Part shown: positions 28,580-33,267 of the stretch, one piece after another
How the letters are laid out: each line of letters begins with the position of its first letter
Numbering within the stretch: the first letter of the stretch is position 1
Source of the DNA: a virus
Length of the DNA: 33,267 bases
Strand: one strand, 5' to 3'
IMG/VR virus record: IMGVR_UViG_3300036846_000870
Location: 1 to 33,267 of that record
The notes under the pieces: generated by a model
Seen by the model: only the letters and a program-made list of their open reading frames with translations
Database searches by the model: none
Told to the model about the DNA's origin: nothing
Program-made: the position numbers and the translations under genes

Positions 28580-30121
28580 ATGCCGGTCCTGGTAACGGCT
28601 AAATGGGATGCCGACCGGAGGTATCCGGTATCGACCTTGCTCGATGCTCTTGGTCCGATCCCCGAGCCGGTCAACTTCAACGGCAGTAAAAAAGTCAGAC
28701 GGGATAACTCTCATTTGGCCGGCAGTAGATTCAATGAGTCAGCGGACTTCGGAGCCATACTGTCCGGCTTGGCACATTGCCAACTAGTACGCCGCGCCGG
28801 GATCGAAGAGCATTACCACTACCCTAATAGCGAGAATGACGTCAGCGTTACTCGCTACCTGGAGGATGACCACGTTGCCGTTTGGTCCGAGACAATGGCG
28901 CGGGAGCTTGGCTTAGAGCTTCGACGTCCGTATGACAAGTTTGGCTTTTGGGGGATAGTCAAGCATGGCGGGGATTATGCCGCGGCCAGGGCGGAGCTAA
29001 TCGAGGACGGCATAACGGACCGGCTCTATAAGCCAAGCGGTCCGAGCCCGAGGGACGTCCTCAGGGAGCCGCCGGTCATCCCCGAGTCAATAACCCTTAT
29101 CCGGATGGAAGGAGTCGAGAGAGTGTCGGTTAAATGGCTCTGGCCGGGATGGGCTCCGCTTCGCAAGCTCATAACCCTCGACGGCGATCCCGGTACCGGC
29201 AAATCAACCATGATGGATGACATAGCGGCAAGAGTCTCGACCGGTGAGCCGATGCCCGGTCAAGAGGCTCCGAGCCTGCCTCCCTCCGCGGTATTGCTAT
29301 TGAGCGGAGAGGATGACCCCGACGATACGATCAAACCCCGGCTCATGGCCGCGGGGGCGGATGAGAGCAAGATTTACTTTGTCCAGGATGCCCGCTATGA
29401 CGGGGAGGCTTTGCCTATTGTCATCCCGCGGGACGTCCCTTTGCTGGCAAATGCCATCCGGACTACCGGCGCTCGATTGATTGTCATTGACGTTCTCAGC
29501 GAGTACCTCGATGCCAAGGTGGACAACTATCGGGACTCCGATATCCGGAGGACGCTTCACGTCTTGCGCGGTATTGCCAATGAGACTAACTCGACAATCA
29601 TCATGCTCCGGCATCTCCGCAAAGAGGGAGGCAAAGCCATTTACCGGGGCGGGGGCTCGATAGGGATTGTGGGAGCCGCCAGGGCGGGATGGACGGTAGC
29701 TCAGCATCCGGAAGAGGAAAGCCTCCGAGTCCTGGCCGCGGTCAAGATGAACCTTGCCATTACCCCTCAACCAATCGGCTTCAAGCTCATCCCGGTCGAG
29801 GGGCTCGACGTCCCGCGGGTCGATTGGCGCGGACCGATTGAAGGGATGACGGCAGAGTTGCTCTTGAGTGACCGGCCATCCGGTGACCCCGATGAGGTCG
29901 CGGATAAGAGGTCGAAGCTGAGCCAATGCATCGACGCCATAAAGGAAGTCTTGAAGGGAGGACCGCTTTGGAGCAATGAGCTTCATGAGGCAATCGTCAA
30001 GGGAGGTATCGCATCGAATAGCACGTTTGATCGAGCCCGAGCCAAGCTCGATATCAAGACAACCAGGGAGCGGATGCCCAACGGGGATATGGGCTGGCGT
30101 GTCGCGTTGGGTCCGGATTAA
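28580..30121 (+). CDS. RepA-like AAA replicative helicase
   Basis: A 513-residue protein with, first, a region (about 1-165) that looks like the continuation of a primase-helicase linker (VTAKWDADRRYPVSTLLDAL), then a RecA/AAA_25-type ATPase: Walker A GDPGTGKST (202-210), LLSGEDDPDD (240-249), Walker B LIVIDVLSEYL (300-310) with Asp304, and IIMLRHLRKEGG. The C-terminal part (about 430-513) resembles a winged helix (ELHEAIVKGGIASNSTFDRA). It would unwind DNA at the phage origin. The ATG directly follows the primase TGA in the same frame. An AT-rich iteron region follows its stop. Confidence 0.88.
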   Translation: MPVLVTAKWDADRRYPVSTLLDALGPIPEPVNFNGSKKVRRDNSHLAGSRFNESADFGAILSGLAHCQLVRRAGIEEHYHYPNSENDVSVTRYLEDDHVAVWSETMARELGLELRRPYDKFGFWGIVKHGGDYAAARAELIEDGITDRLYKPSGPSPRDVLREPPVIPESITLIRMEGVERVSVKWLWPGWAPLRKLITLDGDPGTGKSTMMDDIAARVSTGEPMPGQEAPSLPPSAVLLLSGEDDPDDTIKPRLMAAGADESKIYFVQDARYDGEALPIVIPRDVPLLANAIRTTGARLIVIDVLSEYLDAKVDNYRDSDIRRTLHVLRGIANETNSTIIMLRHLRKEGGKAIYRGGGSIGIVGAARAGWTVAQHPEEESLRVLAAVKMNLAITPQPIGFKLIPVEGLDVPRVDWRGPIEGMTAELLLSDRPSGDPDEVADKRSKLSQCIDAIKEVLKGGPLWSNELHEAIVKGGIASNSTFDRARAKLDIKTTRERMPNGDMGWRVALGPD

Positions 30122-30263
30122 GGACTTACAACCTCAAGGACTTCAACCTCAGGAAGTATGGAAAAACAGGGGTTCTTGGAGTCCTTGAGGCAGAGGTAAG
30201 GACTTCAACCTCATCAACTTTTCCATACTTCCAACCCTTGAGGTTATTGAGGTTCTAGAGGTT
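30122..30263. other. Putative replication origin: iterons and a 14-bp inverted repeat
   Basis: It is AT-richer than its surroundings. GGACTTCAACCTCA at 30138-30151 and 30200-30213, with variant GGACTTACAACCTCA at 30122-30136, form iteron-like direct repeats. GGAAGTATGGAAAA at 30152-30165 and TTTTCCATACTTCC at 30219-30232 form a perfect 14-bp inverted repeat. Three inverted TGAGGTT/AGAGGTT words repeat every nine bases at 30239, 30248 and 30257. It lies directly after the helicase, where an origin of the RepA type would be expected. Origin function is inference. Confidence 0.6.
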
Positions 30264-30314
30264 AAACCGCAGGTCAAAGGCAGTTTTCAAGAATATCAAA
30301 CTAGGAGGATGGCA

Positions 30315-31466
30315 ATGCCGGAGGAAGTGGTCGAGGTCGAGGTAGTCGAGGACTCCGATGATTTGTTTGGTCCCGAGCGTGAGCAAGCGCTCAAGCGATT
30401 GGTCGAGGATGAGCAAGTCATAGAGTCCGGGCTCTCGACCTTCATCGAGGTCGGATGGGCTCTGACCCGGATACGGGACGGCAAGCTCTATAAGGCTCTC
30501 TCGGATGGATACAAGACCTTTGAGGACTATTGCAAGCGTCGATGGGATATCTCCCTGGCGCAAGGCAAGCGGCTCATCAACGCGGTGGAGGTTACGTCGG
30601 CTTTGGCTCCAAATGGAGCCAAAATAGCTCCGAAGCGGGAGAGCCAGGTCCGAGAGCTAAACCCGCTCAAGGATGACCCTGACGCTCTCCAAGCCGCTTG
30701 GACGTCAGCCGTCGAGCTTGCGGAGGGAGAGCAACCAACCGCGATCCAGGTACGGGAAGCCGTCGAGGCTCATGCCGTCCGGTCGGTTGGGGTGGGGGAA
30801 GAGGCATTTACCAAGCATCCCGCTCCGTACTCCTTGCCCATTCTCCGGGTCATCAAAGAGCTACTCGATGCCCGCTTTGCCGACCAAAAGACAACCAAGG
30901 TACTCGACCCCTTTGCCGGGATCGGCAAGATTCATATGCTGACGGAGTACGGCTACGATACCGCCGGGGTCGAGATTGAGCCGGAATGGGCGGCAATGGA
31001 TGACCGGACCAGGGTCGGGGACGCGCTCAAGACCGGCTTTCGCAAGGGGACGTTTGATGCCGTAGCGACCTCTCCGACCTATGGCAACCGGCTGGCTGAC
31101 TCCTATGAAGCCAGCGACCCGGACCGGCGGCATTCATATCACTTTGAGCTAGGCCGGAAGCCGACTGAGGGAAGCTCTGCCGTCATGCCGTGGGGAGACG
31201 AATATCGGACCTTCCATGAAAAGGCTTGGGCGGAGGTTGCCCGCGTCCTCAAGCCAAACGGGAGATTCATCCTCAATATCAAAGACCATATCCGCGACGG
31301 GGCTTGGCAGGACGTAGCGGCTTGGCATACCAACGTCATCATCGGGCTTGGCTTTGCCGTTGCCGCCATCCGCCCGGTCGCGTCGAGGGGAGTCCCGAGC
31401 GGAACCAATGCCAACGTCCGGGCTGAGGCTGAGCTTGTCATTGCCTTTGATCGGATCGAGGAATGA
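30315..31466 (+). CDS. DNA-binding domain fused to SAM-dependent DNA methyltransferase
   Basis: A 383-residue two-part protein. The N-terminal region (about 20-150, with FIEVGWALTRIRDGKLYKAL, then FEDYCKRRWDISLAQGKRLI) resembles the DNA-binding part of phage ParB/KorB-like proteins. The C-terminal half is a Rossmann methyltransferase with motif I DPFAGIGK (198-205), acidic GVEIEP, DAL, and motif IV TSPTYGNR (252-259), a variant of (D/N/S)PP(Y/F) in which the second Pro is Thr. N4-cytosine or N6-adenine methylation is expected. ATG 30315 is chosen, 6 bases after AGGAGG at 30303-30308; ATG 30309 touches that site and is too close. The gene contains palindrome copy 5. Confidence 0.8.
   Translation: MPEEVVEVEVVEDSDDLFGPEREQALKRLVEDEQVIESGLSTFIEVGWALTRIRDGKLYKALSDGYKTFEDYCKRRWDISLAQGKRLINAVEVTSALAPNGAKIAPKRESQVRELNPLKDDPDALQAAWTSAVELAEGEQPTAIQVREAVEAHAVRSVGVGEEAFTKHPAPYSLPILRVIKELLDARFADQKTTKVLDPFAGIGKIHMLTEYGYDTAGVEIEPEWAAMDDRTRVGDALKTGFRKGTFDAVATSPTYGNRLADSYEASDPDRRHSYHFELGRKPTEGSSAVMPWGDEYRTFHEKAWAEVARVLKPNGRFILNIKDHIRDGAWQDVAAWHTNVIIGLGFAVAAIRPVASRGVPSGTNANVRAEAELVIAFDRIEE
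30605..30620. repeat. Palindrome copy 5 (GGCTCCAAATGGAGCC), inside a gene
   Basis: The inverse-complement orientation of the others, in the methyltransferase fusion gene where it encodes part of APNGAK. The flank continues AAAATAGCTCC, partly repeating the context of the intergenic copies. Confidence 0.75.
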
Positions 31467-31816
31467 GGCTGACCTTTGCCGAAGTCTCGGAGGTCAACGC
31501 GGCCCGAGCGAAGAGATGGCATCCCGGCTTTCCCGATGATGATGAATGGACGTTTGCCGATTGGTCTAATGCTCTTTGTGGGGAAGCCGGGGAACTTGCC
31601 AATATCGTCAAGAAAGTCCGGCGGTATGAATGCGGGCTCAAAGGGGAGCTTGATCCCTCACTACCGGACTTGATGGTCATGCTGGCCGCGGAGGTCGCGG
31701 ACGTATTCCTTTACCTCGACCTCCTGGCGAGTAAGGCAGGCATCGACATAGCCCGCGTCATTGTTGCCAAGTTCAATGCCGTCTCAGTGTTGCAAGGATT
31801 CCCTGAGCGGTTATGA
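31463..31816 (+). CDS. MazG-like nucleotide pyrophosphohydrolase
   Basis: It hydrolyses nucleoside triphosphates to the monophosphate and pyrophosphate. The 117-residue all-alpha protein shows GEAGELAN (Glu41, Glu44), the spaced KKVRR, then LAAEVADVFLYLDLLA (Glu77, Asp80), the EExxE...ExxD metal-binding plan of the MazG group. The start overlaps the methyltransferase stop (ATGA). In phages such enzymes may lower ppGpp or clean nucleotide pools; the role here is inference. Confidence 0.85.
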   Translation: MRLTFAEVSEVNAARAKRWHPGFPDDDEWTFADWSNALCGEAGELANIVKKVRRYECGLKGELDPSLPDLMVMLAAEVADVFLYLDLLASKAGIDIARVIVAKFNAVSVLQGFPERL

Positions 31817-32034
31817 CTGACGTCCGCTATTACCGGACCAAGGGAGGGTCGATGGTTCATCGAGCCGGATGCCATCGACTCTCCCGAGCCCGTACCGCGC
31901 ATCCCTGGCATTGGGCGGAGCGATACGGGGACGATATCGAGCGGCTCTGGTCTGACGTCGATATGAACGTCGGCATAGATCAAATCCGCTTTTGTCATGA
32001 CTGTTGTCCGGAGGTACCGCGTGTCAGAGCTTGA
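31813..32034 (+). CDS. Small His/Cys-rich hypothetical protein
   Basis: A 73-residue protein with VHRAGCHRLSRARTAHPWHW near the centre and IRFCHDCCPEV near the C-terminus. The spaced Cys and His pairs suggest zinc binding, a pattern known from small actinophage proteins. The start overlaps the MazG stop (ATGA). Function unknown. Confidence 0.55.
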   Translation: MTDVRYYRTKGGSMVHRAGCHRLSRARTAHPWHWAERYGDDIERLWSDVDMNVGIDQIRFCHDCCPEVPRVRA

Positions 32035-32269
32035 GGTCACTATCCATACCCCGCAAGGTCCGGTTACTCTGCCCTTCCTTCAAGCCGTGACAATGGCTGA
32101 TTACATACGGACCCTTGAGGCTGACGGCAAGGAAGCCATCTGGCATCGGAACCAATGCGGATGCTGCATAAGTGTTCATGAGCGGTCCGACCAGGTTAAA
32201 GATGGTTGGGTCATTGGCCGGGATGGCGGAGCCGATTGGATTGAGTTTGGGCATGGACACTCCGACTGA
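32021..32269 (+). CDS. Small hypothetical protein (GTG start)
   Basis: An 82-residue protein (MSELEVTIHTPQGPVTLPFL and onwards). The QCGCCISVHERS segment carries a CxCC cluster. I chose GTG 32021 because GGAGG at 32010-32014 lies 6 bases upstream, rather than ATG 31997, which has no site and would overlap the neighbour further. Unknown function. Confidence 0.6.
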   Translation: MSELEVTIHTPQGPVTLPFLQAVTMADYIRTLEADGKEAIWHRNQCGCCISVHERSDQVKDGWVIGRDGGADWIEFGHGHSD

Positions 32270-32648
32270 CGCTGACCTAATCCTCAAGATGGCTGAGCTT
32301 GATTGCCTCTATGCCCATAGCGGACGTCCGGCGCGGGAGGTCATGAGGGACGCGCTGGCTTTGAGTAGTCGAGCCGGGGCTCTGGTTGTTTGGGCTTTGG
32401 CCGGGCAAGCGAGCGGGCATGAATGGTGCGCGTGTTCCATATGCGGAGAGATACGGATGATGACTCCGACCGGACTCAAGTCCGCGCCGCTCAAGGTCTA
32501 TACCGATGAGCCTCCCCCGGCTCAACCCTATTGCAAGCTCACGCCGGGATGCTTGGGCAATATGGTCCGGCTTGCCAAGCGTCCGGTATTGAGGGAGGGG
32601 ACCAAGCGAGCGCTAGCGGATAGAGGTAGCCATGCCGACCAGGGCTGA
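32253..32648 (+). CDS. Hypothetical protein with Cys clusters
   Basis: A 131-residue protein with an N-terminal helical part (DADLILKMAELDCLYAHSGR, then REVMRDALALSSRAGALVVW), a HEWCACSICGEIR cluster (CxCxxC) and a later CKLTPGCLG segment. These suggest a zinc ribbon. ATG 32253 is preferred to 32172 because the longer form would cover most of the upstream gene. It overlaps the HNH gene start by 17 bases. Function unknown. Confidence 0.55.
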   Translation: MDTPTDADLILKMAELDCLYAHSGRPAREVMRDALALSSRAGALVVWALAGQASGHEWCACSICGEIRMMTPTGLKSAPLKVYTDEPPPAQPYCKLTPGCLGNMVRLAKRPVLREGTKRALADRGSHADQG

Positions 32649-32973
32649 CCGGCAATGTACCCAACCCGGTTGCCCTTATCCGGCTGAGCCCGGTAGTCCT
32701 CGATGCTGGCGGCATCCTCGACGGCAAACGTGGAGCGAGGGGGCGCGAGGTCGAGCCATGCCGTCAAGGTGGAAAGCCAAGAGGCAAGCGGTACTCAAAC
32801 GCGACCCATCATGCCGGTTGCAATACCCCGGCATTTGCTCAACCGTCTCGACCGAAGTTGACCATATAGTCCGCGGCGCGGGGGAGTACCTTTACAACTT
32901 GCAAGGGGTTTGCTCCCCTTGCCATCGACACAAGACACAACAGGAAGCAAGGCAGGCAAGGCAGAGAGGATGA
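32632..32973 (+). CDS. HNH endonuclease
   Basis: A 113-residue protein with a basic N-terminal region containing a Cys/His set (CTQPGCPYPAEPGSPRCWRH) and a C-terminal HNH core: CRLQYPGICS (Cys61, Cys69), EVDHIV (Asp77, His78), LYNLQGVCSPCHRHK (Asn89, Cys94, Cys97, His98, His100). In cos phages an HNH nuclease encoded just before the terminase is required for cutting the packaging site together with terminase. The position here, three genes before the end of the window and so next to the small terminase if the ends are joined, agrees with this. Confidence 0.88.
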   Translation: MPTRADRQCTQPGCPYPAEPGSPRCWRHPRRQTWSEGARGRAMPSRWKAKRQAVLKRDPSCRLQYPGICSTVSTEVDHIVRGAGEYLYNLQGVCSPCHRHKTQQEARQARQRG

Positions 32974-32976
32974 GGC

Positions 32977-33204
32977 ATGAGGACAAAGGTTGTCATCGAG
33001 GGAAGCAATCCGGATGGAAGGATGACCGGAGCGGACCTCATGGCTCTCAATGGGCTCGATGGAGATGCCCCGGTCAAGGCAAAGACAACCATCGGGGGCT
33101 GGCTCAAGTCCCTTGAGGTCGAGCTAGACCCTGACCGGGCGGGACCGGGGGGACGGGGGCGGGGGGAGACGGGGGGTATGGGTAGGGGAGATGACTCCCG
33201 ATGA
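32977..33204 (+). CDS. Small hypothetical protein with Gly/Arg-rich tail
   Basis: A 75-residue protein. The first part (MRTKVVIEGSNPDGRMTGAD, then LMALNGLDGDAPVKAKTTIGGWLKSLEVELDPDR split over the middle) looks folded; the last 20 residues are Gly/Arg-rich because the DNA there is a run of G tracts. The ATG is 3 bases after the HNH stop. It may be a small packaging-associated protein. Function unknown. Confidence 0.5.
   Translation: MRTKVVIEGSNPDGRMTGADLMALNGLDGDAPVKAKTTIGGWLKSLEVELDPDRAGPGGRGRGETGGMGRGDDSR
33147..33176. other. G-quadruplex-like G-run cluster near the right end
   Basis: Four G runs of 6, 5, 6 and 6 bases (33147-33152, 33155-33159, 33161-33166, 33171-33176) are separated by loops of 2, 1 and 4 bases, on the plus strand. 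That spacing fits a strong intramolecular quadruplex. It is within 125 bases of the window end. Confidence 0.65.
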
Positions 33205-33215
33205 GGGGACTCATC
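33190..33215. repeat. Right-end dyad, possible packaging-site element
   Basis: GATGACTCCC at 33190-33199 and GGGACTCATC at 33206-33215 form inverted arms with one mismatch around a short spacer. Further right, GGGGTGGGGT faces ACCCCCC (33227-33246). Such dyads are common at cos ends, but no overhang can be proven here. Confidence 0.4.
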
Positions 33216-33267
33216 GACCGGCTCAAGGGGTGGGGTATGACCCCCCTTCCCCCTGGTCCCCGGCGAG
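33201..33267 (+). CDS. Open frame running off the right end (doubtful)
   Basis: An ATG at 33201 overlaps the upstream stop (ATGA) and opens 22 codons (MRGLIDRLKGWGMTPLPPGP) without a stop to the window end. If the ends are joined the frame continues through the left-end region to about base 231, overlapping the small terminase. The continuation is Pro/Arg/Gly-rich and looks like unconstrained GC-rich sequence, so it may not be a gene. Confidence 0.25.
   Translation, partial: MRGLIDRLKGWGMTPLPPGPRR

Noticed and set aside
4961-30620. GGCTCCATTTGGAGCC copies as intrinsic terminators
   Set aside because: The copies lack T-runs on the 3' side in the direction of transcription, and two lie inside genes near their 5' parts.
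1-33267. tRNA genes
   Set aside because: I saw no cloverleaf with a GTTCRANNC-like T-arm and CCA-end context. A covariance-model search would be needed to exclude them.

Overview
The window reads as an essentially complete genome, or a near-complete contig, of a temperate long-tailed phage (siphovirus) of a high-GC Gram-positive host, most likely an actinobacterium. The evidence is the GC-rich sequence with dense start/stop overlaps (ATGA, TAATG), Shine-Dalgarno sites of the AGGAGG type, a P27-type small terminase, an SPP1-like portal, a MuF-type minor head protein, a tail chaperone pair joined by a -1 frameshift, a large serine integrase and an amidase/peptidoglycan-binding endolysin. The host assignment is an inference from protein style. 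No host genes are visible at either end.

Region 1 (1-18.8 kb, all +) is the late module: small terminase, a C5 cytosine methyltransferase lying between the two terminase genes, large terminase, three small proteins, portal, a MuF minor head protein carrying a C-terminal HELGH zinc-metalloprotease-like domain, scaffold, a small basic protein, a 310-base structured leader, major capsid protein, four head-tail connector and tail-completion proteins, major tail protein, tail chaperones with a slippery site, tape measure, distal tail protein, baseplate hub-like protein, a tail tip protein with a jelly-roll-like C-terminus, endolysin and a two-helix holin candidate. A 13-bp inverted repeat follows.

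Region 2 (19.1-22.1 kb, +) is a chain of small accessory genes: zinc-ribbon proteins, a ParB-like protein and a ribbon-helix-helix regulator. Region 3 (22.1-25.6 kb) is the lysogeny module: a large serine recombinase lacking the zinc-ribbon cysteines, two small genes (one membrane protein), and an XRE repressor that is the only convincing minus-strand gene. A repeated AGAGAACAGGGA element lies in the leaders around this module and is a candidate operator.

Region 4 (25.6-31.8 kb, +) is replication and DNA metabolism: Hjc-like PD-(D/E)XK nuclease, RecB/Cas4-like nuclease, SSB-like OB-fold protein, an archaeo-eukaryotic primase and a RepA-like helicase that lie in one reading frame separated by a single TGA, an AT-rich iteron/inverted-repeat region that is a good origin candidate, a ParB-like/methyltransferase fusion, and a MazG-like pyrophosphohydrolase. 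Region 5 (31.8 kb to the end) holds small proteins and an HNH endonuclease, the usual neighbour of a small terminase in cos phages, then a G-quadruplex-like G-run cluster and dyads close to the right end. This gene order implies that the two ends meet at, or near, the packaging site.

The points most worth a second look are the one-codon split of primase and helicase, the MuF-metalloprotease fusion, the five-copy palindrome GGCTCCATTTGGAGCC, the origin-like region, the putative operator family, and the hairpin-rich capsid leader.
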